From assembly GCF_907164845.1 (NCBI RefSeq), contig NZ_OU015430.1, positions 1,974,001-2,038,000 on the forward strand: 64,000 nt of DNA, given 5' to 3'. The position numbers and the translations under genes were made by a program. The stretch is from Lysobacter luteus. Its GTDB lineage: Bacteria; Pseudomonadota; Gammaproteobacteria; Xanthomonadales; Xanthomonadaceae. Shown piece by piece: positions 37,324-45,587 of this stretch; the first letter of the stretch is position 1; each line of letters opens with the position of its first letter. The notes below the pieces were generated by a model. The model did no database searches. It saw nothing but the letters and a program-made list of their open reading frames with translations, and was not told the origin of the DNA.

Positions 37324-38963
37324 GCACCACTGGCAGCGAGGGGACCGAGCAGCGCGTTCTGCTGCTGCTGGCCACTGCGCGCGACAACGCACTGACCCGG
37401 GACCTGCTCCACCGCCACAACATCCAGTCACACACCTGCGCGTCGGCGCCGGCCTTGATCGCCGAGCTGTCGCGCGGCTGCGCGGCGGTGCTGGTGTGCG
37501 AGGAGACCATGACCCCGCCGGGCGCGCTCGGCCAGCTGGCCCAGGCGGTGGAGAACCAGCCCAACTGGTCCGACCTGCCGGTACTGATGTTCACCGGCGG
37601 CGCGCCCGATTCCACCGTGGTGGGCGACGCGGTGGCCATGCTGCACAACGTCACCCTGCTGGAGCGCCCGCTGCGTGCGGCCGCCCTGTTGAGCGCGGTG
37701 CGCAGCGCCCTGCGGGCACGTGGACGCCAGTACGAGATCCGTGGCCACCTGGCAGTGACCGAACGCGCCCGCGCGGCGGAGGTCGAGGCCATGCAGCGCA
37801 AGGACGAGTTCCTGGCGATGCTGGCCCATGAACTGCGCAACCCGCTGGCACCGATCAACAACGCCCTGCACCTGCTGGCGATGGACGACTCCGACCCGGC
37901 CCGGCGCACCCAGTTGCGGGAGATGATGTCGCGCCAGGTACACCATATGGTGCGGCTGGTGGACGACCTGCTGGAGGCCTCCCGACTGTCGCGCGGGATG
38001 ATCACCCTGCACACCGGGACAATCGACCTGTGTGAGGCGCTCGCGGCGGCGGCGGAGCTGGCCCGCCCGCAGATCGAGGCCGGCCGCTGCCGGCTGGTAC
38101 TGGACCTGCCGGACCACCCGTTGCCCGTCGAGGCCGATGCGGTGCGCATTGCCCAGGTCTTCGGCAACCTGCTCAACAACGCCGCCAAGTACGGATGCAA
38201 CGGGGGCCACGTCGAGGTGGCGGCACGCGCGCGGGGCGACGCGGTCATCGTCACCGTGAGCGACGACGGCCAGGGCATCACCGAGGACGTCCTGCCGCGG
38301 GTGTTCGAGCTGTTCACCCAGGGCGAACAGGGCTACGACGGCGCGCGCGAGGGACTCGGGATCGGCCTGGCTCTGGTCCGCAGCCTGGTGGAATTGCACG
38401 GCGGCACCGTGGACGCCCACAGCGACGGTCCGGGCACCGGTGCCCGGTTCACCGTCACCCTGCCACTGGCACGCGACCAGCCGGTGCAGGCCGTGCCGCC
38501 CACCCGGCGCACCGGCGCCTCCGCGGACGCGCGCGGCGACCTGCGGGTGCTGGTGGTGGACGACAACCTGGACGCCGCCGCCTCGCTGGGGCTGCTGGTC
38601 GAGTCGCTCGGGCTGCGCCCCCGCATCGCCCACGATGGCCGGCAGGCACTGGTCGAGGCCCGCGCGTTCCATCCACAACTGGTGTTGCTGGACATCGGGA
38701 TGCCTGGCATGGACGGCTACGAAGTGGCCCGTCGGCTGTTGGCCGACAGCGATGGCACGCCGCCGGTACTGGCGGCCGTGACTGGATGGAACCAGCCGCG
38801 GGACCTCCGGCGCGCGCTCGAAGCCGGCTTCAGCCACCACTTCGCCAAGCCGGCCGACGTGGAGGCGATCGCCGACCTGATCCAGTCGCTGCGCCCCGCC
38901 CCGGGGCACGTCGCCGGGCAGGGGCAACCGGCCGATCCGCGGCCGGCCCTGGCGCAGCGATAG
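37320..38963 (+). CDS. Hybrid sensor histidine kinase with N-terminal receiver-like and C-terminal receiver domains
   Basis: A protein of 547 residues starting with GTG at 37320, overlapping the KaiC-like stop. Residues 10-130 resemble a degenerate receiver with no clear phospho-acceptor. HisKA is at 160-225 with His170 in MLAHELRNPLAP. The ATPase has NLLNNAAKYG and GLGIGLALVRSLVELHGG. The C-terminal receiver has VLVVDDNLDAA, acceptor Asp458 in LVLLDIGMPGMDG and a Lys in HHFAKPADVE. No membrane segment is seen, so it is a soluble kinase. The coupling to KaiC suggests it reads or writes KaiC state. Confidence 0.93.
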   Translation: MSTTGSEGTEQRVLLLLATARDNALTRDLLHRHNIQSHTCASAPALIAELSRGCAAVLVCEETMTPPGALGQLAQAVENQPNWSDLPVLMFTGGAPDSTVVGDAVAMLHNVTLLERPLRAAALLSAVRSALRARGRQYEIRGHLAVTERARAAEVEAMQRKDEFLAMLAHELRNPLAPINNALHLLAMDDSDPARRTQLREMMSRQVHHMVRLVDDLLEASRLSRGMITLHTGTIDLCEALAAAAELARPQIEAGRCRLVLDLPDHPLPVEADAVRIAQVFGNLLNNAAKYGCNGGHVEVAARARGDAVIVTVSDDGQGITEDVLPRVFELFTQGEQGYDGAREGLGIGLALVRSLVELHGGTVDAHSDGPGTGARFTVTLPLARDQPVQAVPPTRRTGASADARGDLRVLVVDDNLDAAASLGLLVESLGLRPRIAHDGRQALVEARAFHPQLVLLDIGMPGMDGYEVARRLLADSDGTPPVLAAVTGWNQPRDLRRALEAGFSHHFAKPADVEAIADLIQSLRPAPGHVAGQGQPADPRPALAQR

Positions 38964-38987
38964 GGCGCGCGGCAACGCCGCGCCCGG

Positions 38988-39596
38988 CTAGACCCCGTCG
39001 CCGGCGCGCTCCACCCGGTAGTCGATCGGCTTGTATCGGAAGTTGTTGGACTGCCCGGCCGAGCAGGACGTCATCGCCACCACCAGCGGCATTTCCGCCC
39101 GCAGGCGCAGGTGCGCGCCGGGCTTGCTCAGCGGCGGCAGCACGCGGATCTCACCGCTGTCGCCGTCCACCGCCACGTGCATGAAGATGTTGAACGCGAT
39201 CGGCACCCGGTCGCGGGTGATGCCCCACGGCGCCAGCGCCATCGCCAGGTTGCCCTCGCAGCCCGGGCGGCCCTGCTCCTCGCCGTAGAGCTTCTCGAAC
39301 ATCTCCTTCGAGCACGGCGTCAGGGTGAAGTCGTGCCGGCCGCAGGTGTCCTCCAGCAGGGTGAACATCGGCCGGCTGCGGTTGGAATACAGCACGTCGC
39401 CGGTGGTCAGGAACAACCGCGACGCGTAGTCGATGGACCGCCCCGACGACAGGTACTCGGCCATGTCCTCGCGGTTGAAGGCCACCAGGTCGCTGACCTG
39501 CTCACCTTCCGGGTCGATCACCACCAGCTCGTCGCCCGGCGCCAGCTCCACCGCCTTGGCCGAGCACGGCGGGATGCGCATCACCTGCCCGCTCAT
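38988..39596 (-). CDS. DUF1989 urea-carboxylase-associated family protein
   Basis: A protein of 202 residues starting at 39596. It shows the DUF1989 pattern: GEQVSDLVAFNREDMAEYLS, LLEDTCGRHDFTLTPCS (Cys-His-Cys metal-site candidates), CEGNLAMALAPWG and NIFMHVAVDGDSGE. Known members include the two subunits of carboxyguanidine deiminase, which cooperate with urea/guanidine carboxylase. No carboxylase is present here. Its start overlaps the stop of the upstream YqcI/YcgG gene by 4 bases, so the two proteins are made together. A role in guanidino or ureido nitrogen chemistry is a good inference. Confidence 0.88.
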   Translation of the reverse strand: MSGQVMRIPPCSAKAVELAPGDELVVIDPEGEQVSDLVAFNREDMAEYLSSGRSIDYASRLFLTTGDVLYSNRSRPMFTLLEDTCGRHDFTLTPCSKEMFEKLYGEEQGRPGCEGNLAMALAPWGITRDRVPIAFNIFMHVAVDGDSGEIRVLPPLSKPGAHLRLRAEMPLVVAMTSCSAGQSNNFRYKPIDYRVERAGDGV

Positions 39597-40339
39597 GCGG
39601 CGCCCTCCGGGCCCGTGGCGCGGAACGGGCAACGCCAGCCGGCGTCGACCGCGCGGCCGCTGTACTGGCGCGCCTCGCTGGCCTGGCCGTAGTCCGACAG
39701 GTTGGGGTTGATGGATCCCTGCAAGGCAACATCCCGTGCACGCGTGGCCTGCTGCATCTTGGCAAAGCGGCCGTCCTCGCGCAGCCGGTTGAACTGGCGG
39801 TGCGAGTTGAACACCAGCACCGGCGCCTCGAACCGCCGCGCGATGCGCGACGCGCCCGGGTGCAGCCCGATGACGAAGAACGGATGCCCCGCCAGGCTCA
39901 TGCTGAAGCGCGGGCTGTCCGGGTCGCGCTCCACGTCGGCCGCCCACGTGTTGCCACGGGCCAGGTCCAGCTCGTGCAGGCGCTGCAACTGGTTCCACAG
40001 CTGGCGCTCGAACGCCGCTTCGTCCATTGAGCGAGGGCCGCGGAACAGCGCCACCAGCGAGTCGACCGAACGGTCATCCGCGTCGCGCTCGTCCAGCATT
40101 GCGACAAAGCCGGCCAGCGCATCCAGCAGCGGGCCGTCGTTGGATACGTCCCCCAGCGGGGCGAACTCGCGCGTGTGCAGGCCACCGCGCGCCAGCGCCA
40201 GCTTGGAGCCGACGCAGGGGAAGTCGTCGGAAGCGATGAAGTCACGGAAGCGGGAGTCGAGCGTGCCGGACGGTGAGGGCGCCTTGCGTGCGGCGGGACG
40301 CGGGGCAAAGGCGGTATCGAAATCGTACGCGTGCGGCAT
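39593..40339 (-). CDS. YqcI/YcgG family protein (putative heme-dependent N-hydroxylase, GntA-like)
   Basis: A protein of 248 residues. The family signature is clear: RFRDFIASDDFPCVGSKLAL, NTWAADVERDPDSPRFSMSL, GHPFFVIGLHPGASRIARR (with a His that could bind heme) and LVFNSHRQFNRLREDGRF. The best-known relative, GntA of guanitoxin synthesis, N-hydroxylates a cyclic guanidine. It is first in a two-gene operon with a DUF1989 protein. No other biosynthetic genes (PLP enzymes, ligases) are near, so it may act on a common metabolite such as arginine or guanidine. The substrate is unproven. Confidence 0.85.
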   Translation of the reverse strand: MPHAYDFDTAFAPRPAARKAPSPSGTLDSRFRDFIASDDFPCVGSKLALARGGLHTREFAPLGDVSNDGPLLDALAGFVAMLDERDADDRSVDSLVALFRGPRSMDEAAFERQLWNQLQRLHELDLARGNTWAADVERDPDSPRFSMSLAGHPFFVIGLHPGASRIARRFEAPVLVFNSHRQFNRLREDGRFAKMQQATRARDVALQGSINPNLSDYGQASEARQYSGRAVDAGWRCPFRATGPEGAA

Positions 40340-40494
40340 CGGGGCTCCGGTATGGGGGGCTTGCAGGGGGTCAGCACACGCTAGCCAGCGGCGAGCGCAG
40401 GCACCGTGCAGGCAAGGCGACGAGGGCGTGAAGCGTTCAGCCTCGTCCGACGGCTAACGTGGCCGGATCCCGGGAATACAAGCAGGCACCGCGC

Positions 40495-41502
40495 ATGGGC
40501 TTACTGGTAGACGGCAACTGGCAGGACAAGTGGTACGACACCGACAGCACCGGCGGGCGGTTCGAGCGCTCCGCCGCGCAGTTCCGCAACTGGGTGACCG
40601 CCGACGGCAGCGCGGGCCCCGACGGCCGCGACGGCTTCAAGGCCGAACCCGGCCGCTACCACCTGTATGTGTCCTACGCCTGCCCCTGGGCACACCGCAC
40701 CCTGGTGATGCGCGCCTGGAAGGGGCTGGAGGAGCACATCGACGTTTCCGTGGTGCACCCGCTGATGCTGGAGCACGGCTGGGAGCTGCGCAGCGACTTC
40801 GACGGCGCCACCGGCGACCGCCTCCATGGGTTCGACAGGCTGTACAAGCTCTACCTCAAGGCCGACCCGCGCTACAGCGGCCGCGTCACCGTGCCCACCT
40901 TGTGGGACACCCAGCGCGAAACCATCGTCAGCAACGAGTCCGCCGACATCATCCGCATGTTCAACCGCGCCTTCGACGGCGTGGGCGCACGGCCGGGCAA
41001 CTACTGCCCCGACGACTTGCGCGACGAGATCGACGCCATCAACGCCACCGTCTACGACAACGTCAACAACGGCGTGTACAAGGCCGGCTTCGCCACCACG
41101 CAGGACGCCTACGACGACGCCGTCACCGCCCTGTTCGACACCCTTGAATCCCTTGAGCGGCGGCTGGGCGAACACCGCTACCTGATCGGCAACACCCTCA
41201 CCGAGGCCGACCTGCGCCTGTGGACCACCCTGCTCCGGTTCGATGCGGTGTACACCACCCACTTCAAGTGCGACCGCAAGCGCATCGCCGACTACCCCAA
41301 CCTCACCGGCCTGTTGCGCGACATTTACCAGATGCCCGGCGTGGCCGACACGGTGCACATGGACCACATCCGCCACCATTACTTCCGCAGCCACCCGACC
41401 ATCAACCCGCACGGGATCGTGTCGATCGGACCGGTGTTCGACCTGGATGCGCCGCACGGTCGGGACGGACTCGGCGCGCGGGAGGTCCGCGGCGCCAAGT
41501 GA
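40495..41502 (+). CDS. Xi-class glutathione S-transferase (glutathionyl-hydroquinone reductase)
   Basis: A protein of 335 residues. The ATG at 40495 gives MGLLVDGNW, the usual N-terminus; an in-frame GTG lies 36 bases upstream. The xi-class active site YACPWAHRTL (Cys63) and the motif TVPTLWDTQRETIVSNESAD are present, as are the C-terminal helical segments LTEADLRLWTTLLRFDAVY and GIVSIGPVFDL. The enzyme reduces glutathionyl-hydroquinones in the cytoplasm and is often linked to detoxification. It is divergent from the YqcI gene. Confidence 0.95.
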   Translation: MGLLVDGNWQDKWYDTDSTGGRFERSAAQFRNWVTADGSAGPDGRDGFKAEPGRYHLYVSYACPWAHRTLVMRAWKGLEEHIDVSVVHPLMLEHGWELRSDFDGATGDRLHGFDRLYKLYLKADPRYSGRVTVPTLWDTQRETIVSNESADIIRMFNRAFDGVGARPGNYCPDDLRDEIDAINATVYDNVNNGVYKAGFATTQDAYDDAVTALFDTLESLERRLGEHRYLIGNTLTEADLRLWTTLLRFDAVYTTHFKCDRKRIADYPNLTGLLRDIYQMPGVADTVHMDHIRHHYFRSHPTINPHGIVSIGPVFDLDAPHGRDGLGAREVRGAK

Positions 41503-41607
41503 CCGCGCCGCAGGGACGGGCTGCTAACGACTCCCGCATACTCGGCGCGCGCGGCGGGGAGCCGCGCCCACCCCGGGGACCGGGTGCCCTCCTGCCGGAC
41601 GAACGAC

Positions 41608-42288
41608 ATGACCCGCCACCTGCTTGCCCTGGCGTTGCCCACCCTGCTGCTTGCAAGCTGCGCAGCCGCCGAGGCTCCACCGCAGCCCCAGCCGACCATC
41701 GAAGCGGACGGTGCGCTGTCGATACCCGACGGCTACCAGCCCGGCGCACCGATCGACCCGGCCCGCGTCGACTGCGAGCAGTACCTGCAGATGAACCCGC
41801 CGGACGTGCGAAACGAAGCGCAGCGCCTTTGCGCGAGCAGCGCCCCCGGCGAGCGCGACCGCAACCCGTACTGCCAGATCGAAGCGATCACGGCGGCCTG
41901 CACGCGCCCGGCGCCCGACGCCGGCCCGGCCTTGAGCCCCGCGCAGGCGGTGCCGCAGGCGCAGGCGGCGGGACCCAAGGGCGTGACCGCCACGTTCGAA
42001 ATGCCCGTCGCCTCGGTCGAGCTGTACGCGACCGCGCCGCGGCTGCACTCGGAGGCCGACCACGAGAACGGCAAGGCACTGAGCGTGCATGTGTCGGAAG
42101 CCGCCCACCAGGCGCTGGCCGCACGCCTGGGCGCCGACTACACCAGGACCCTGCAGGGCAAGCGCATCCGCGTGACCGGAACCGCGCAGCGCTTCCACGT
42201 CGCGTCGTTTACCGCGGGCGAGGACAACAAGGCCTTTGAGCGGACGGTGATCGAGCTGCGAGACGCGGCAGACCTCGTAGTGCTCTGA
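41608..42288 (+). CDS. Putative lipoprotein
   Basis: A protein of 226 residues. The ATG at 41608 opens a signal sequence ending in lipobox LASC. The mature part begins with a Pro/Gln-rich linker, then a region with several Cys (VDCEQYL, RLCASSA, YCQIEAITAACT) and a C-terminal beta-rich domain (HVSEAAHQALAARLG, RIRVTGTAQRFHVASFTAG). The function is unknown. It stands alone on the plus strand after the GST gene. Confidence 0.72.
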   Translation: MTRHLLALALPTLLLASCAAAEAPPQPQPTIEADGALSIPDGYQPGAPIDPARVDCEQYLQMNPPDVRNEAQRLCASSAPGERDRNPYCQIEAITAACTRPAPDAGPALSPAQAVPQAQAAGPKGVTATFEMPVASVELYATAPRLHSEADHENGKALSVHVSEAAHQALAARLGADYTRTLQGKRIRVTGTAQRFHVASFTAGEDNKAFERTVIELRDAADLVVL

Positions 42289-42313
42289 GGGTCGGTGTCA
42301 GCAGCCGGGTCGA

Positions 42314-42523
42314 TCAGCCGCCTGCCAGCCCACCGCCCATCCGGCCCGGCAGCGCGCCGTCATCCTCTACCGCGTTCGGGTCTTCCAGATCGCCGACCTC
42401 GCGGTCCATGCCCGCCTTCTGTGCGGGCTCGGCCGGCGGTGCGCCGGGGACCGGGTCCTGACGGTTGCCGGTGCGTTCCGGCGTGGCGGGGATGCTGGGG
42501 TCTCGTTCGTGCTGGTCGCCCAT
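42314..42523 (-). CDS. Small hydrophilic hypothetical protein
   Basis: A protein of 69 residues starting at 42523, with GAGGA upstream on the minus strand. The chain is disordered and charged, ending in a distinctive stretch (NAVEDDGALPGRMGGGLAGG) that I recall in small xanthomonad proteins. There is no signal or membrane segment. It converges on the lipoprotein gene at 42288. Coding is likely but not certain. Confidence 0.5.
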   Translation of the reverse strand: MGDQHERDPSIPATPERTGNRQDPVPGAPPAEPAQKAGMDREVGDLEDPNAVEDDGALPGRMGGGLAGG

Positions 42524-42793
42524 TGAGGTGTCCTCGATGAGTAGGGTGTCCAGCGTAGGTACTAACCGGTGAAAGTCACGGCACTGGCTGCACAGTGCCC
42601 TCCCTCGGCTGCGCAGCGCTTGATACAGCTGGCCCATCTGGCACGCACGAGTGACAAGTCAGAGGGATCTGCCGGGAGACGCTGTCGGTGCTTGCGCCGA
42701 ACCCGCAGCAAGCGCGTCCACGACCGCATCGTGCCGCGTCCGCGAGCGGGCTGGTTTAGGATGGCCCGGCCTGCCGCCAGACCACACCACCGC

Positions 42794-43144
42794 ATGAGCG
42801 ACGCCCTCCAGGCCCTTCGGAAGACCCTTCGGGAGTTCGCCCGCGAGCGCGACTGGGAGCAGTTCCACACGCCCAAGAACCTCGCGACCGCATTGTCGGT
42901 GGAAGCGGCCGAGCTGCTGGAGCACTTCCAGTGGCTGACGGACGAGCAGAGCCGCACGCTGGACGACGCCAAACGCACCGCCGTGGGCGAGGAAATCGCC
43001 GACGTGCTGCTGTACCTGCTGCAGCTGGCCGACAAGCTGGACATCGACCCCGTGCAGGCCGCCCAGCGCAAGGTGCGCCTCAACGCGGAGAAGTACCCGG
43101 CGGACCGCGCGCGCGGCCGCATCGACAAGTACACCAAGCTGTAG
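42794..43144 (+). CDS. MazG-like nucleotide pyrophosphohydrolase
   Basis: A protein of 116 residues, start ATG at 42794. It has the MazG/all-alpha NTP-pyrophosphohydrolase metal motif: Glu37 and Glu40 in SVEAAELLEHFQW, then Glu67 and Asp70 in GEEIADVLLYLLQLAD. These enzymes cleave (d)NTPs to monophosphates. The gene is followed after 25 bases by a large nuclease-helicase gene on the same strand. A house-cleaning role is possible, but the pairing suggests a joint function, for instance nucleotide depletion or modified-nucleotide removal during attack by foreign DNA. Confidence 0.9.
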   Translation: MSDALQALRKTLREFARERDWEQFHTPKNLATALSVEAAELLEHFQWLTDEQSRTLDDAKRTAVGEEIADVLLYLLQLADKLDIDPVQAAQRKVRLNAEKYPADRARGRIDKYTKL

Positions 43145-43169
43145 TCCACGCGTCCGGGGGGAGCCGCCG

Positions 43170-45041
43170 TTGATCGTCTACCAGGCAAGCAAGTCCAGGT
43201 TCGTAGAGGACGTCGGCAACCGCGGCATCGAGTACGACATCGCCAAGCAGTACCTGCACAAGACCGGCCGCTATGCGCCCGAGGCCGAAGTCCGCGCCTG
43301 GCGAGAATCGCTGCAGGCCATGGCCACGGTGCTGGACGACGACACCATCCCCACCGACACGGGCGTGGGCGTGGAGTTCGGCATCCCGCAGACCTCCAAG
43401 CGCATCGACTTCCTGTTGTCGGGTCGCAACGGCGACGGCACGCCGCACGTGATCATCGTCGAGCTCAAGCAGTGGTCGACATCCACCCGCACCGACAAGG
43501 ACGGCATTGTCATCGCCCGCCGAGGTGGCGCGCACGAGCGCGAGGGCGCACACCCGTCCTACCAGGCGTGGTCGTACGCCGCGCTGCTCGAAGGGTTCAA
43601 CGAGGCCGTCTACAAAGACGGCGTGGCGCTTCGCCCGTGCGCGTACCTGCACAACCACGTCGACGACGGCGGCATCAACCACGCGCATTACCAGCCGTAC
43701 CTGGACAAGGCCCCGCTGTTCCTCCGGGGCGAAGCCGAGCGCGAGCGGCTGCGCGCCTTCATCCGCCAGCACCTGTGCAAGGGCGACGACGGCGACCAGC
43801 TCTACAAGATCGAGAACGGCCGCATCAAGCCGTCCAAGATGCTGGCCGACAGCCTGGTGAAGATGCTCAAGGGCAACCGCGAGTTCGTGCTCGTCGATGA
43901 CCAGAAGGTCGTCTATGAGACCGCCCTCGCGCTGGCCCGGGGTGCCAGCGCCGAGCGCAAGCAGGTGCTGATCGTCCGCGGCGGTCCCGGCACCGGCAAG
44001 TCGGTGGTGGCGATCAACCTGCTGGTCGAACTCAGCCGGCACGGCTTGCTGACCAAGTACGTCTCCAAGAATGCCGCCCCGCGCGAGGTCTACAAGCAGC
44101 GCTTGGGCGGCAGCTTCAAGCGGGTGGAGATTTCCAGCCTGTTCGGCGGCTCCGGCGCGTTTGTCGATACGCCGGCCAACAGCTTCGACGTGCTGGTGGT
44201 GGACGAGGCGCACCGCCTCAACCGCTTCTCCGGCCTGTACGGCAACCTTGGCGAGAACCAGGTCAAGGAGCTGATCAACAGTGCGAAGTGCACCGTGCTG
44301 TTCACCGACGACGACCAGATGGTGACCCTCAGCGACATCGGCCACACCGGCGAGCTGCGCCACTGGGCCAACGCGCTGGGCGCGGATGTCACCGAGATCG
44401 AGCTGTCATCGCAGTTCCGCTGCAACGGCTCGGACGGGTATCTGGCCTGGCTGGACCACACGCTGGGCATTCGCGAGACCGCCAACACCCGGCTGGACCC
44501 GGACGACTTCGACTTCCGCGTGGTCGACAGCCCCACCGAACTGCACCGGCTGATCGCCGAGAAGAACAAGACCAACAACAAGTCGCGCGTGGTCGCCGGC
44601 TACTGCTGGGACTGGAAGAGCAAGCGCAACCCGGATGCCTACGACATCGTCATCCCCGAACACGGCTACCGGCGCCAGTGGAACCTCGGCACCGACGGCA
44701 GCCTGTGGATCGTCGCGCCCAACTCCATCGAAGAGGTCGGCTGCATCCACACCTGCCAGGGGCTGGAACTGGACTACGTCGGCGTGATCATCGGCCCGGA
44801 CCTCATCGCCCGTGACGGCGAACTACGGACCGACCCGGCCGGCCGTTCGAAGATGGACCGCTCGATTCGCGGCTACAAGACGATGATGAAAGCCGACCCG
44901 GACGGCACGCTGGAGCGCGTGGACCGGATCATCCGAAACACTTACCGGACGTTGATGACCCGGGGGATGAAGGGTTGTTATGTGTACTGCACGGATGAGG
45001 AGACACGGGTGCACCTAGGAGAGGCGCTCCAGAACGAGTGA
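43170..45041 (+). CDS. DUF2075-type helicase/ATPase with an N-terminal PD-(D/E)XK nuclease-like domain
   Basis: A protein of 623 residues, TTG start at 43170 behind a GGGGGGAG site. The N-terminal ~200 residues contain KRIDFLLSG and VIIVELKQW, the D...ExK core of a PD-(D/E)XK nuclease (Asp80, Glu98, Lys100). The ATPase part is a Schlafen/DUF2075-like superfamily 1 helicase: Walker A GGPGTGKS at 271-278, Walker B VLVVDEAH near 341-347, TDDDQ at 379-383, SSQFRC near 413-418, and the final motif TCQGLELDYVGVIIG at 528-542. It should act on DNA or RNA. It is an operon partner of the MazG-like gene. This looks like a defence or repair pair; direct evidence is lacking. Confidence 0.9.
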   Translation: MIVYQASKSRFVEDVGNRGIEYDIAKQYLHKTGRYAPEAEVRAWRESLQAMATVLDDDTIPTDTGVGVEFGIPQTSKRIDFLLSGRNGDGTPHVIIVELKQWSTSTRTDKDGIVIARRGGAHEREGAHPSYQAWSYAALLEGFNEAVYKDGVALRPCAYLHNHVDDGGINHAHYQPYLDKAPLFLRGEAERERLRAFIRQHLCKGDDGDQLYKIENGRIKPSKMLADSLVKMLKGNREFVLVDDQKVVYETALALARGASAERKQVLIVRGGPGTGKSVVAINLLVELSRHGLLTKYVSKNAAPREVYKQRLGGSFKRVEISSLFGGSGAFVDTPANSFDVLVVDEAHRLNRFSGLYGNLGENQVKELINSAKCTVLFTDDDQMVTLSDIGHTGELRHWANALGADVTEIELSSQFRCNGSDGYLAWLDHTLGIRETANTRLDPDDFDFRVVDSPTELHRLIAEKNKTNNKSRVVAGYCWDWKSKRNPDAYDIVIPEHGYRRQWNLGTDGSLWIVAPNSIEEVGCIHTCQGLELDYVGVIIGPDLIARDGELRTDPAGRSKMDRSIRGYKTMMKADPDGTLERVDRIIRNTYRTLMTRGMKGCYVYCTDEETRVHLGEALQNE

Positions 45042-45066
45042 CCGCTTCCGGCCAGAAGCGGACAGC
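45042..45066. repeat. Short inverted repeat at the left edge of the metal island
   Basis: A 7-bp stem (45042-45048 with 45055-45061) lies immediately after the stop of the nuclease-helicase gene. The stretch CCAGAAGCGGACAGC resembles, in opposite orientation, part of 52895-52923 beyond the last metal gene (about 16 of 22 bases). It may be a transferred repeat or simply a terminator-like hairpin. Confidence 0.5.
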
Positions 45067-45138
45067 TGTGACAAGAGCCCTGAGCCGAGCCGCGGTGGAA
45101 TTGTGTAACCCGAGGCCCCACAGGTACCCTGCTTGGCC

Positions 45139-45531
45139 ATGGTTCGCTTGCGCCTCTGTCGATGTCTGCCACTCTTGCGCGTTCTCGTGCTGGGGCTGTT
45201 TGCGTTGGGGCTAGTGCTGCAACCGGTGATGGCAGCCGTCGGCGAGATGCACGAGCTCGCGCACGACCCCTCCGGCGCGCATGGTCACGACTTGCACGCC
45301 GACGAACTGGACGCGGAGCTGGCCGCGTCCGGTGAGCAGGACCAAGGCGGAGCAAAGACGCTGCACGTGCTACTGCACTTTGCGCACTGCTGCGGTGCAG
45401 CCGCAGCCCTTTTGCCGGTGTTTGAACCGATTGCCTCCATTTCGGCGCCCATCCGGTTGGCGATTGCCAAGGCTCCAGTGCCACCCCCAGCGCACCTGCC
45501 GAGCCGGTTCAAGCCTCCGATCTTCGTGTGA
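45139..45531 (+). CDS. CzcI-like small exported protein of the metal island
   Basis: A protein of 130 residues, ATG at 45139, with one N-terminal hydrophobic segment (LLRVLVLGLFALGLVLQPV) and many His in a likely periplasmic region: MHELAHDPSGAHGHDLHADE and HVLLHFAHCCGA. Position and composition match the CzcI-type proteins found before czcCBA clusters, thought to tune the efflux system. Ending 56 bases before czcC, it is probably the first gene of the operon. The function is inferred from context. Confidence 0.75.
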   Translation: MVRLRLCRCLPLLRVLVLGLFALGLVLQPVMAAVGEMHELAHDPSGAHGHDLHADELDAELAASGEQDQGGAKTLHVLLHFAHCCGAAAALLPVFEPIASISAPIRLAIAKAPVPPPAHLPSRFKPPIFV

Positions 45532-45587
45532 CTGCCCCGTCGGCGTAACGCCGACACCTGTCATTTCGACCAATCGGAGCACCCCTC

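Noticed and set aside
37428..38975. 515-residue open frame on the minus strand opposite the hybrid kinase
   Set aside because: Shadow frame; all kinase motifs lie on the plus strand.
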